Source of the DNA: Paraprevotella clara YIT 11840
GTDB taxonomy: Bacteria; Bacteroidota; Bacteroidia; Bacteroidales; Bacteroidaceae
NCBI RefSeq assembly: GCF_000233955.1
Contig: NZ_JH376578.1
Location: 18,695 to 82,694, forward strand
Direction of reading: 5' to 3'
DNA length: 64,000 nt
Part shown: positions 27,407-35,628 of the stretch, in pieces
Numbering within the stretch: position 1 is the stretch's first letter
Layout of the letters: every line of letters begins with the position of its first letter
Notes under the pieces: generated by a model
Database searches by the model: none
What the model was told of the DNA's origin: nothing
Seen by the model: the letters and a program-made list of their open reading frames with translations, nothing else
Made by a program: the position numbers and the translations under genes

Positions 27407-29419
27407 TTATTCCACTTCGGTAGCAGCCTTGTCCCTATACCTCTTAATCAAATTATAAGCCTTATATAAGCCCATCTCACCTGCCCGACTTAAATCGGGA
27501 ATACCGGAAGCGTAGTCGCCCGAAAGGATATAAGCCACCCCTCGGTTGTAGTAGGCTTCGGCATAATCCGCATGAAGCTTAATGGCCTGCGTATAAGCCT
27601 TAATGGCTTCCGGCCATAACTTCAACTGCATGTATATATTACCTTTATTATAATAGCAACCGGCAAAATCAGGCTCCCGGGCCAATATCCGGTCGCAATC
27701 GTCTAATGCAGCCTGATATTCGGAACAGGAAGCGTCGAACGTCCATTTCACCTCTCCAGCAGAAGGAACCTCTGACTTTTCCGCCATCCGGACTTCCTGA
27801 TTTTTCATTCTAATCTGTACCCTCATATAATAAGCAAGCAAGTAAGAACTATCCAGCTCAATGGCACGGTCGGCATCGGCCAATGCTTTCTCGAAGTCTT
27901 GCACAAGATATTCATCTATGGAACGGGCCAAATATAATAATGTATTGTCCGGCTGCCGGGCAATCTTGTCGGAAAGGGCCTGAATGGAGGAAAAATGTTT
28001 TTGTATACGGGCTTCATCCAGTGACACTTCGTCGTGAGTCAATACCAGACGTGCCGGCAAGACACCCAAACGATTCAGACGTTCGAGTTCCTTATTGTAC
28101 ATCTTGCGTTGAAAATCGTTCTGCCCCGTATAATAGGTCAGAACCAAAGCCGGTTCCGGAGTCAATTCCGTCCTGCGGTTCTGCACTTTGCCGCGATATT
28201 CGCTTTCATACGTCGGCGATTCATCTTCCGAGGTATCAGCCTCCACCAGTTTGTTATAATCTTCCATCGTACGGTCGCTCACCTTTCGGGTCCGCTTCGT
28301 ATTCTGCGGTTTCTTTCCGCCGTAACGTTGGTCCATCTGGGCTTTCAATACCTTGAATTCATCCAACTCGGCTCCTTTGGTATCGCCCATCTTCCGGCGC
28401 ACCTCAGCCCGGAACTGATAACCGGTCCAGAAATTAGGAAACTCCTTGATGACGGCATTTATATCCCGGATAGCTCCCCGGTAATCTCCAGTATTGTTCA
28501 ACATCAACGCACGGTTGAACAACGCAATCATATTATCCGGTTCCAATTTCAGCACGAAATTGAAGTCCTCGATGGCACGGTTGTCGTCGCCCACCTGCGC
28601 CCGAAGCAGACCACGGTTGAAATGACCGATATAATTGGCGGAGTCCATTTCCAGTGCCGTATCATAGTCCGTCATCGCCCCACGTAAATTACGCTGATGA
28701 TAACGCGCCAATGCACGGTTGATATAATGTCCGGCCTCACGAGGCATCTGCTGTATGGTCTTATCCAAAGCCTCTTCGGCCAACTTATATTCCTCCCGCC
28801 CGGCATAGACCGCCGCACGCATGCTCCAAGCCTGTCCCTCGTATGGATTGATTTCCAATGCCCGGTCTATACTCGCCATGGCTGCGGCTGTATCTTTTTG
28901 GGCGAAATAAGCCTGTGCCTTTAAAGTATATAGGGGGGCTTTTTGCGGCCAGTAGCCCAACATGCGGTCTATACATTCCACCGCCTTGTCGTACTCCTTG
29001 AGTTGCAAATAACATAAGGTCATATTATGCCATCCGCTCTCGTCCTTGGGTTCGATTTCAAGCAACTTCACGTAATCCGAAACGGCTTCTTCATAACGTT
29101 TCAGATTGATACGGCACAACCCTCGCAAACGATAATTATCGGGCAAAAAAGGATTGCGGTCTATAGCAGCCCCGCAATCCTCCTCAGCCCCGGTATAATC
29201 CTCTAAATAAAATTTGGCCAATCCACGGTAAAAATACGGCTCTGACAAATAAGGCTTGGCCGAAATCACCATATTGAAGCGGCGTATGGAAAGTACATAA
29301 TCCTCATAGTAGAGCGCATTACGCCCCATCAGCATCATCCGGTCGGTATTAATCTGTGCCATGGCCGACACGGAAAAAAGCCAAAAGAAAAGAAGATATA
29401 CTTTCCGGCTCCCCTTCAT
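27407..29419 (-). CDS. Periplasmic or surface TPR-repeat protein
   Basis: A 670-residue exported protein: signal peptide [20 protein letters not shown], then a long array of 34-residue TPR helix pairs (about residues 25-365, with repeats such as PYFYRGLAKFYLEDYTGAEE and IGHFNRGLLRAQVGDDNRAI), a charged, low-complexity linker with tyrosines and glutamates (about 370-430), and a second TPR block (about 480-660). No catalytic motif. Such proteins serve as scaffolds. Its start overlaps the def stop (TAATG), so it is translationally coupled to def and ruvX. Specific partner unknown. Confidence 0.85.
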   Translation of the reverse strand: MKGSRKVYLLFFWLFSVSAMAQINTDRMMLMGRNALYYEDYVLSIRRFNMVISAKPYLSEPYFYRGLAKFYLEDYTGAEEDCGAAIDRNPFLPDNYRLRGLCRINLKRYEEAVSDYVKLLEIEPKDESGWHNMTLCYLQLKEYDKAVECIDRMLGYWPQKAPLYTLKAQAYFAQKDTAAAMASIDRALEINPYEGQAWSMRAAVYAGREEYKLAEEALDKTIQQMPREAGHYINRALARYHQRNLRGAMTDYDTALEMDSANYIGHFNRGLLRAQVGDDNRAIEDFNFVLKLEPDNMIALFNRALMLNNTGDYRGAIRDINAVIKEFPNFWTGYQFRAEVRRKMGDTKGAELDEFKVLKAQMDQRYGGKKPQNTKRTRKVSDRTMEDYNKLVEADTSEDESPTYESEYRGKVQNRRTELTPEPALVLTYYTGQNDFQRKMYNKELERLNRLGVLPARLVLTHDEVSLDEARIQKHFSSIQALSDKIARQPDNTLLYLARSIDEYLVQDFEKALADADRAIELDSSYLLAYYMRVQIRMKNQEVRMAEKSEVPSAGEVKWTFDASCSEYQAALDDCDRILAREPDFAGCYYNKGNIYMQLKLWPEAIKAYTQAIKLHADYAEAYYNRGVAYILSGDYASGIPDLSRAGEMGLYKAYNLIKRYRDKAATEVE

Positions 29420-29976
29420 TACTTTTTCGTCTTGACCTTATAAGCACAACGGAAATTTCCTTTCAGCAAATTTCCCAATTTACCTTTCACCATCTGTTTG
29501 CGCAGCATGGACAAATGGTCCACGAACATTTTCCCGTCAAGATGGTCGAACTCATGTTGCATGACACGAGCCAAATATCCTTCCACCCATTCGTCATGGG
29601 GCTGGAAGTCCTCGTCCAAATAACTCACACGAATGCGTGTGGGACGACGCACAGGCTCGTGGATGCCCGGCAAACTCAAACACCCTTCTTCCATTGAATC
29701 CGTTTCCGTGTCATCGTACTCCAAAATATGAGGATTGATAAACGCATGTACAAATCCTTTATATTCGGGCAGGTCATCGGAAATCAAATCCAAATTAATC
29801 ACCACCAGACGAATGGACAAGCCGATTTGGGGAGCTGCCAGCCCAATACCCTCAGACCGCTCCAAAGTTTCGTACATATTGTCTATCAAAGTTTTCAACT
29901 CCGGATAGTCCGGTGTAATATCTTCGGCCACCTTTCTCAACACGGGCTGACCAAAAGTATAAATTGGTAATACCAT
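29419..29976 (-). CDS. def: Peptide deformylase
   Basis: A 185-residue metalloprotease that removes the formyl group from nascent proteins. All three motifs are present: [19 protein letters not shown] (metal-ligand Cys) and QHEFDHLDG (HExxH-type with two His ligands and the catalytic Glu). Length is normal. It lies 6 nt after ruvX and shares one nucleotide with the TPR gene downstream. Confidence 0.96.
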   Translation of the reverse strand: MVLPIYTFGQPVLRKVAEDITPDYPELKTLIDNMYETLERSEGIGLAAPQIGLSIRLVVINLDLISDDLPEYKGFVHAFINPHILEYDDTETDSMEEGCLSLPGIHEPVRRPTRIRVSYLDEDFQPHDEWVEGYLARVMQHEFDHLDGKMFVDHLSMLRKQMVKGKLGNLLKGNFRCAYKVKTKK

Positions 29977-29982
29977 ATTATT

Positions 29983-30417
29983 TTATATATTATTTTTTTT
30001 CAGCATCATACGGGATTCCATCCAACCTTGCAGGATAATCGTCGCACTGATTTCATCCACCAAAGCTTTATTTTGCCGGGCTTTCTTCCTTAAACCTCCC
30101 TGCAACATAGCCTGATGAGCCAACACGGAAGTATAACGTTCATCGAAAAATTCAACCGGAATCTCCGGCAGGCGTTCATGCAAACACCGCACAAAAGAAT
30201 TTATCCGGCCCATATTTTCAGAATCTTCCCCATTGGCTTGTTTCGGCAGCCCCACCACAATCCGCTCCACATGTTCCTGACGGACATAAGACACAATAAA
30301 ATCCATGACAGACGACGTAGAAACCGTGGTCAACCCGTTTGCAATCAACTGCAACGGATCCGTCACTGCGACTCCCGTGCGTTTTTTCCCGTAATCAATA
30401 GCTAAAACCCTTCCCAT
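29983..30417 (-). CDS. ruvX: YqgF/RuvX family nuclease, rRNA processing or Holliday-junction resolvase-like
   Basis: A 144-residue RNase H-like protein with the opening VLAIDYGKKRTGVAVTDPLQ (catalytic Asp), the central VVGLPKQANGEDS and FFDERYTSVLAHQAM, and a carboxy VDEISATIILQGWM that carries the last acidic residue. In E. coli YqgF matures the 16S rRNA 5' end; a role at Holliday junctions was inferred from structure. First gene of the ruvX-def-TPR operon. Confidence 0.93.
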   Translation of the reverse strand: MGRVLAIDYGKKRTGVAVTDPLQLIANGLTTVSTSSVMDFIVSYVRQEHVERIVVGLPKQANGEDSENMGRINSFVRCLHERLPEIPVEFFDERYTSVLAHQAMLQGGLRKKARQNKALVDEISATIILQGWMESRMMLKKNNI

Positions 30418-30500
30418 ATAGGTTGCAAAATTAATGAAAACAGACGAAACAAACGTCGGTATAAAAACAAATAATTCTTAATAATCAAAACAGACTTCTC

Positions 30501-30548
30501 TATACGACACACGGGAGCAAATGAAAACTCGCTCCCGTGTATCGTATA
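30501..30548. terminator. Long hairpin downstream of the SPOR lipoprotein gene
   Basis: Arms of 18 bp with one mismatch (30501-30518 and 30531-30548, core ACGGGAGC/GCTCCCGT) and a 12-nt loop. The T-run is poor, so termination may rely on hairpin strength or Rho. Confidence 0.6.
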
Positions 30549-30571
30549 AACTATATATTATTCTAAATCTA

Positions 30572-31072
30572 TCATTTAGACAAAAGCAGCCATGCGTCGG
30601 GATAAGTGCCGCGCAACGTATTACGCGACTGCACGGCAGCAGCCTTGTCATCGTAAGTAGAAGCCACCACACGATACATGTTCTTTGCTTCGTTGTATGC
30701 AATCTGCGCATTATAACCCGCATTCGACAATGTCTTCTGCAAACCTTCAGCATTGGCTTTCAGACTGAAACTTCCGCAAACCACGCTATAAGCTTTCAGA
30801 CCGTTTCCGGAAACCACTGTCACATTCTCACTCTGCACACGAACCGTATTCACGTCTGCATTAGTGGCCGTGGAGGTTGTTGTCGAGGGAGTAACAGGCG
30901 TCACTTCCACCTGAGTGGTCGTCTGTGTCTGAGTCGGCTCCTGTTCCGTAGCCACAACCTGCTGCTGCTTTGCCTTTTCATACGCCTTTTTGTACGCGCT
31001 CTCGGAAGACTTACAAGAGGTCATTGCAAAAACCGCACTCAACCCAAGTCCCATCACAAAAAACTTTTTCAT
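30572..31072 (-). CDS. SPOR-domain lipoprotein
   Basis: A 166-residue lipoprotein with a signal ending in the lipobox MTSC (Cys20), then a Thr/Gln/Val-rich low-complexity stretch (about 45-85) and a carboxy SPOR domain (about 93-166: YSVVCGSFSLKANAEGLQKT and NMYRVVASTYDDKAAAVQSR). SPOR domains bind denuded glycan strands of septal peptidoglycan, so this protein probably sits at the division site under the outer membrane. It is a single-gene transcript. There is no other functional domain. Confidence 0.88.
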   Translation of the reverse strand: MKKFFVMGLGLSAVFAMTSCKSSESAYKKAYEKAKQQQVVATEQEPTQTQTTTQVEVTPVTPSTTTSTATNADVNTVRVQSENVTVVSGNGLKAYSVVCGSFSLKANAEGLQKTLSNAGYNAQIAYNEAKNMYRVVASTYDDKAAAVQSRNTLRGTYPDAWLLLSK

Positions 31073-31288
31073 ACTTCTTCTACTTATTTTTTAATTAAAT
31101 GATTCTCTTAAACCACACTGTAGATGTTACCGGTATTTTCATGGCAAATAACATCCACATCGAAAGACAAAGGTACACATTATTTATATATGGTAAAAGG
31201 CCCGGCACAAAAAAAAGGTTAAATCAACAATGCAAAAAAAATAATCAAAAAAAAGTGATAAATATGAGGTTTATATCAAGAGAATTTA

Positions 31289-31296
31289 TAACTTTG
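31289..31296 (+). promoter_or_regulatory. -7 box of the YtxH-holin-like operon
   Basis: TAACTTTG, a full TAnnTTTG match, 34 nt before the YtxH start codon. Confidence 0.5.
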
Positions 31297-31330
31297 TAAA
31301 TGTAATCAACTCAAATAAAATAGAAATAAT

Positions 31331-31540
31331 ATGAAAGCATTAAGTTTTTTAGCAGCATTCATTGGCGGCGCAGCCGTAGGTGCAGCAGTAGGAATTTTGT
31401 TTGCTCCGGAAAAAGGAACTGAAACTCGTGATAAAATAGCAGAAGCATTGCGTAAACGCGGCATCAAGCTCAATCGTAAAGAGATGGATTCTCTCGTAGA
31501 CGAAATTGCAGATGAAATCAAATCCGCTGAAGAAGTGTAA
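31331..31540 (+). CDS. YtxH domain protein
   Basis: A 69-residue protein with one amino-terminal glycine/alanine-rich membrane helix (LAAFIGGAAVGAAVGILFAP) followed by the family-typical EKGTETRDKIAEALRKRGI and an acidic helical tail. YtxH proteins accompany stress responses in many phyla but have no defined biochemistry. First of three closely spaced genes; the second begins 10 nt later. Confidence 0.85.
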   Translation: MKALSFLAAFIGGAAVGAAVGILFAPEKGTETRDKIAEALRKRGIKLNRKEMDSLVDEIADEIKSAEEV

Positions 31541-31550
31541 ATGACATTTT

Positions 31551-31919
31551 ATGTTTTCTAATAGTAAAAACATAGAAAGTATAGGCAAACTCTTGCTGGA
31601 ATTTAAGAAATATCTTGAGCTCCAGAAAGAGTTTGTCAAATTGGATGCCACAGAAAAAATGACGGTCATCCTTTCGGCCATTTTGATTGTAACCGTCTTG
31701 CTATTATTAGGTTCTATCGTTTTACTCTTCCTCACCTTCGCATTAGCCTATTATTTAGGAGATGTATTAGGAAGCCTTTCACTCGGATTCGGCCTCATTT
31801 CCGCTTTCATCCTGTTACTGACCGTCATATTCTATTTAAACCGAAACCGCATGGTCATTCAGCCCATGGCACGTTTCATGACCAAACTAATCCTTACCAA
31901 AGAAGATGGCAGCAAATAA
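31551..31919 (+). CDS. Phage-holin-III-like/DUF1469 membrane protein
   Basis: A 122-residue protein with an amino-terminal amphipathic helix (ESIGKLLLEFKKYLELQKEF) and two hydrophobic helices (VILSAILIVTVLLLLGSIVL and LGSLSLGFGLISAFILLLTV). This is the holin-III superfamily (DUF1469) layout that commonly follows YtxH in Bacteroidetes; the cellular proteins are not known to be lytic. It overlaps the next gene by 14 nt. Confidence 0.82.
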   Translation: MFSNSKNIESIGKLLLEFKKYLELQKEFVKLDATEKMTVILSAILIVTVLLLLGSIVLLFLTFALAYYLGDVLGSLSLGFGLISAFILLLTVIFYLNRNRMVIQPMARFMTKLILTKEDGSK

Positions 31920-32175
31920 GATTCCTTCTCATCAAACCGAAGATGTTTTACAAGAAATCCGTACTCGTAAGGCTGAAGTAAAAAGCCAGATAAAAGAAAG
32001 TGCGGACTTCATTAAAACAACTACCCATAAACTATTCACTCCTCCCCCACAAGCTACATCCAAATTAGGCTCATTCATGAATATGGTAGACCAAGGATTA
32101 GCCGTATATGATGGTGTGATGATGGGAATGAGAGTAGCACGTAACATACGCCGGATTTTTGGAAAACGGAGATAA
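31906..32175 (+). CDS. Small conserved-context protein of unknown function
   Basis: An 89-residue basic protein with no clear membrane helix: an amino-terminal charged helix (EDVLQEIRTRKAEVKSQIKE), a proline-rich TPPPQ linker and a carboxy helix ending RNIRRIFGKRR. I do not recognise a family. Its start codon lies inside the holin-like gene and it is surely co-translated with it. The basic amphipathic tail could contact membrane or nucleic acid; this is only a guess. Confidence 0.7.
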   Translation: MAANKIPSHQTEDVLQEIRTRKAEVKSQIKESADFIKTTTHKLFTPPPQATSKLGSFMNMVDQGLAVYDGVMMGMRVARNIRRIFGKRR

Positions 32176-32260
32176 CCGTTTGCCCCAAAAGCCGTTTCAT
32201 AAAATAGCCGGTAAAAAACACTATTGCCAGTACAGGTATGACCCACCTCCTACACTGGGA

Positions 32261-32546
32261 TTTTGTAAAAAGCCCCTTCATCTTTCAGTTCGAGCACTAA
32301 AGCATTCATTATGTTAAGATTACAGGCTGAAAGATACTTCAGCCATCTTTCAGCCATGCTTCATTTCAATCTGCTGAGAACGAAAAATCGTTCGACTGAG
32401 ATTGAAAAATCGTTTGGCTGAGAACTTTTTATCGTTTTCCGCCATGAAAGGAAGCTGAAAGGTGACCTTCCTGCCTTTCATTCCGTAGTACGTTATGTGA
32501 CAACTACTTACCGTATCACCTGAAAGATGAAGGGCATTTTGCAAAA
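32261..32546. mobile_element. MITE-like element with terminal inverted repeats
   Basis: Left end 32261-32288 and right end 32520-32546 are inverted copies of each other over 27-28 bp with two mismatches and one gap (shared core TTCATCTTTCAG next to GCCC). Inside are a perfect 11-bp hairpin (GGCTGAAAGAT 32325-32335 / ATCTTTCAGCC 32345-32355), the 22-bp-period repeats, and a further imperfect hairpin near 32445-32482 (ATGAAAGG / CCTTTCAT). There is no open frame, so it would be non-autonomous. No clear target-site duplication is visible. Confidence 0.5.
32361..32443 (+). repeat. Dispersed 22-bp-period repeat, copy C
   Basis: Two complete tandem units, AAAAATCGTTCGACTGAG+ATTG and AAAAATCGTTTGGCTGAG+AACT, flanked by partial units on both sides (TGCTGAGAACG and ATCGTTTTCCGCC). 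The clearest copy together with the one at 57358. Confidence 0.75.
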
Positions 32547-32616
32547 CTCATTGGGGGAAGCATAAGAGGAATAAAATTTTTCCGGAAGGAACTGCATGGA
32601 ATTAAGAATTATCGTG

Positions 32617-32624
32617 TAACTTTG
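32617..32624 (+). promoter_or_regulatory. -7 box of the DUF4494 gene
   Basis: TAACTTTG, full match to TAnnTTTG, 36 nt before the start codon. Confidence 0.5.
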
Positions 32625-32660
32625 CGTTGTTTTTAAACTCTACAAACAAAGATTACAATT

Positions 32661-33131
32661 ATGATGAACGAATGGTTTGAATGCAAGGTAAGATACGAAA
32701 AAACATTAGAAAACGGCTTGGTCAAGAAAGTCACGGAGCCCTATCTGGTAGATGCCCTGAGCTTCACTGAAGCCGAAAGACGTTTTATAGAAGAAATAGA
32801 ACCGTTCATGTCCGGCGAATTTCAAGTGACAGACATCAAACGGGCCAAATACGCCGAATTGTTCGAAACGGACGAAGATGCGGCCGACCGTTGGTTCAAA
32901 GCCAAAGTGGCTTTCATCACCCTTGATGAAAAAAGCGGGGCGGAAAAGAAAAGCAACCAAAACATGCTGATACAAGCTTCGGATCTGCGCGATGCCGTAA
33001 AACGCCTTGACAAAGGAATGGAAGGCACCATGGCCGACTACGAAATCGCCTCTATTGCAGAAACGCCTATTATGGACGTGTTCCATTACAAAGCCGAAGC
33101 GGACGAGAAACCGGAATTCCCCGAAGCATAA
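32661..33131 (+). CDS. DUF4494 domain protein
   Basis: A 156-residue soluble protein with the Bacteroidetes DUF4494 pattern: WFECKVRYEKTLENGLVKKV at the start, PYLVDALSFTEAERRFIEEI, DRWFKAKVAFITLDEKSGAE and the closing ASIAETPIMDVFHY. Function is unknown. It has been seen near phage-like and housekeeping genes alike. Two adjacent ATG codons (32661 and 32664) are possible starts. The YggS gene follows after 26 nt. Confidence 0.82.
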   Translation: MMNEWFECKVRYEKTLENGLVKKVTEPYLVDALSFTEAERRFIEEIEPFMSGEFQVTDIKRAKYAELFETDEDAADRWFKAKVAFITLDEKSGAEKKSNQNMLIQASDLRDAVKRLDKGMEGTMADYEIASIAETPIMDVFHYKAEADEKPEFPEA

Positions 33132-33157
33132 TCCCGTTTCATTGAAACCATAACGCC

Positions 33158-33829
33158 ATGTCACAGATTCAGGACGAAATAAAACGTATCACGGCCTCGC
33201 TTCCCTGCGGTGTCCGGTTGGTAGCCGTGTCCAAATACCATCCCGAAAGCCACATCGAGGAGGCATACGCTGCCGGACAACGCGTCTTCGGCGAAAGCCA
33301 TGTACAAGAGCTTCGCCGTAAATACGATAACCTCCCCAAAGACATCGAGTGGCACTTTATCGGACACTTGCAAACCAATAAAGTGAAGTATATCGCTCCA
33401 TACGTAGCCATGATACATGCAGTAGATTCCATGAAACTACTTCTTGAGATAGATAAACAAGGAGAAAAGTCCGGACGGGTGATACCCTGTCTGCTTCAAC
33501 TTCACGTAGCCAAGGAAGAAACCAAATTCGGTTTCACACCGGACGAATGCTGCAAGTTAGTAGCGGATGGAGAATGGAAAAAGCTGGCACACGTCCGAAT
33601 TTACGGCTTGATGTGCATGGCTTCCAATACGGACGATATGGCACAAGTGCGGTCTGAATTCCATCTGGCTTATGCACTGTTCAAGGAACTGAAAACCGGA
33701 GCTTTTGCAAATGCTCCCTATTTCAAAGAATGTTCATGGGGCATGAGCCATGATTATCCCATTGCAATAGAGGAAGGTAGTACGCTTATCCGCGTGGGAA
33801 GTAAAATATTTGGTGAAAGAGTGTATTAA
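33158..33829 (+). CDS. YggS/PLPBP family pyridoxal phosphate homeostasis protein
   Basis: A 223-residue PLP-binding TIM-barrel protein with no known enzyme activity that keeps free PLP and amino-acid pools in balance. The PLP lysine is in LVAVSKYHPESHI (about Lys24); ESHVQELRRKYDNLPKDIEW and HFIGHLQTNKVKYI are family motifs, and the carboxy SWGMSHDYPIAIEEGSTLIR binds the phosphate. It is co-directional with DUF4494 and the acyl-CoA ligase, but the gap to the latter has its own promoter. Confidence 0.92.
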   Translation: MSQIQDEIKRITASLPCGVRLVAVSKYHPESHIEEAYAAGQRVFGESHVQELRRKYDNLPKDIEWHFIGHLQTNKVKYIAPYVAMIHAVDSMKLLLEIDKQGEKSGRVIPCLLQLHVAKEETKFGFTPDECCKLVADGEWKKLAHVRIYGLMCMASNTDDMAQVRSEFHLAYALFKELKTGAFANAPYFKECSWGMSHDYPIAIEEGSTLIRVGSKIFGERVY

Positions 33830-33865
33830 AAGCATATTATTCTTGCTTTAATCGTTTTTTCTCCT

Positions 33866-33897
33866 TAGTTTTGCACAAAATAAAAAGAATTGTGCAA
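33866..33897 (+). promoter_or_regulatory. -7 box and palindrome at the acyl-CoA ligase start
   Basis: TAGTTTTG (33866-33873) matches the -7 consensus. Overlapping it, the inverted repeat TTGCACAA (33871-33878) / TTGTGCAA (33890-33897) spans the initiation region up to the ATG at 33897. It could be a repressor site, or an mRNA hairpin hiding the start codon. Confidence 0.4.
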
Positions 33898-35561
33898 TGG
33901 AAAAACTTAGTTTTAACGAACAAATAGAACAAAGCATCAAGGACAACTGGGATCTTGATGCTTTGTCTGACTATAAAGGAGAAACCTTTCAATATAAAGA
34001 TATAGCCCGAATCATAGAGAAACTTCACATTATCTTTGAATACAGCAACGTAAAACCGGGAGACAAGATAGCCCTTTGCGGACGGAACAGTGCCCATTGG
34101 GGAGCCGTATTTTTTGCGACGCTGACATACGGGGCTGTGGCCGTGCCTATCTTACACGAGTTCAAAGCCGATCAGGTTCATAACATTGTGAACCACAGTG
34201 AAGCCAAACTACTTTTCGTAGGTGATCTGGTCTGGAAGAATCTCGACGCCAATGAAATGCCTAATCTGGAAGGGATCATCAACATCGCAGATTATTCACT
34301 CCTTGTAGGTCGCACGCAGAAAGTCGCGTATGCACGGGAACATCTGAACCAATTGTTCGGCGAACGTTACCCCATGAACTTCCGCAAACACCATATATCA
34401 TATTATAAAGGAGCACCGGAAGAACTGGCTGTCATCAACTATACTTCAGGCACGACAAGCCGTTCGAAAGGCGTAATGATTCCCTATCGCGCCCTTTGGT
34501 CCAATCTGGAATTTGCCAAGGAAGTATTAAGTCCGCACATGAAAATCGGAGACAACGTGATTTCCATGTTGCCCATGGCTCACATGTACGGGATGGCTTT
34601 TGAATTTATCTTTGAGTTTTGCACGGGATGCCACATCTACTTCCTGACCAAGAACCCGTCCCCCAATGTTCTTTTTGCGGCATTTGCCGAGTTGAAGCCG
34701 CGTATCATCATCGCCGTCCCCTTAATCATAGAAAAGATTATTCGCAAGGCGGTTCTTCCTAAAATTCAGGGTACAACCGTAAAGATGCTATTGAAAGTCC
34801 CATTAGTCCGTCAAAAAATCAAAGACAAAATCTGCGAACAGCTCAAAACGGCGTTCGGAGGAAATTTCTATGAAATCATCATAGGCGGGGCAGCTTTCAA
34901 TCATGAAATAGAAATGCTGCTTCACGACATTGGTTTCAATTACACCGTGGGCTACGGCACCACGGAGTGCGCCCCGATTATCTCATACGCAGACTGGAAT
35001 ATTTTCGCACCCGGTTCTTGCGGCAAGGCGGCTCCACGTATGGAAATCAAGATTGACAGCAATGACCCGCAACACACTGTAGGAGAAATCCTCACCCGAG
35101 GCGCCAATGTCATGTTGGGATACTATAAAAACGAAGAAGCAACCCAAGAAGCATTTCGAGACGGCTGGTATCGTACAGGCGACCTCGGTATCATGGACGA
35201 AAATGGCAACCTTTTCATCAAAGGCAGAAGCAAAAACATGCTTTTAGGTGCCAGCGGACAAAATATCTATCCGGAAGAAATTGAAGATTTGCTGAATAAC
35301 CTGACTTTGGTCAACGAAAGCATCGTCATCCAAAAAGGAGAAAAACTTTACGGACTGGTGTACCCGGACTTTGAGGAAGCGCACAATCTGGGTTTACAAG
35401 ACTCGGATTTGGCCAACGTCATGGAACAAAACCGGACTGAACTAAACAGTATGTTGCCCGGATATGCCCAGCTTTCCGGTATCAAAATCTTCCAAGAGGA
35501 ATTCGAGAAAACCCCTAAGAAAAGCATCAAACGTTATTTGTACACGGATTGCCAGATATAG
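33897..35561 (+). CDS. AMP-dependent long-chain acyl-CoA synthetase
   Basis: A 554-residue ANL-superfamily enzyme that adenylates a carboxylate and transfers it to CoA, most likely a fatty acid. The P-loop-like AMP motif is INYTSGTTSRSKGVMIPY (about residue 180), followed by YTVGYGTTECAPIISY and GWYRTGDLGIMDENG; the A10 lysine is in TPKKSIKRYLY near the carboxy end. Length is a little short of FadD because the amino domain is compact. Use in fatty-acid recycling or activation for lipid synthesis is inferred. Confidence 0.9.
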   Translation: MEKLSFNEQIEQSIKDNWDLDALSDYKGETFQYKDIARIIEKLHIIFEYSNVKPGDKIALCGRNSAHWGAVFFATLTYGAVAVPILHEFKADQVHNIVNHSEAKLLFVGDLVWKNLDANEMPNLEGIINIADYSLLVGRTQKVAYAREHLNQLFGERYPMNFRKHHISYYKGAPEELAVINYTSGTTSRSKGVMIPYRALWSNLEFAKEVLSPHMKIGDNVISMLPMAHMYGMAFEFIFEFCTGCHIYFLTKNPSPNVLFAAFAELKPRIIIAVPLIIEKIIRKAVLPKIQGTTVKMLLKVPLVRQKIKDKICEQLKTAFGGNFYEIIIGGAAFNHEIEMLLHDIGFNYTVGYGTTECAPIISYADWNIFAPGSCGKAAPRMEIKIDSNDPQHTVGEILTRGANVMLGYYKNEEATQEAFRDGWYRTGDLGIMDENGNLFIKGRSKNMLLGASGQNIYPEEIEDLLNNLTLVNESIVIQKGEKLYGLVYPDFEEAHNLGLQDSDLANVMEQNRTELNSMLPGYAQLSGIKIFQEEFEKTPKKSIKRYLYTDCQI

Positions 35562-35628
35562 TCCCGGCATCCCCTATAAAGACGAAAATCACAAATCTAC
35601 CCAAGAAAAAACATAAAAGCAAAGGACA

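Larger units (their letters stand above)
32176..32660. other. Intergenic region occupied by a MITE-like element
   Basis: 485 bp without a gene. Most of it (32261-32546) is a structured element bounded by inverted repeats, described separately. The rest carries the promoter of the DUF4494 gene. Confidence 0.6.

Noticed and set aside
32361..32443. Tandem 22-bp units read as a CRISPR array
   Set aside because: The units are contiguous or nearly so, without unique spacers between identical repeats, and no cas gene is present.
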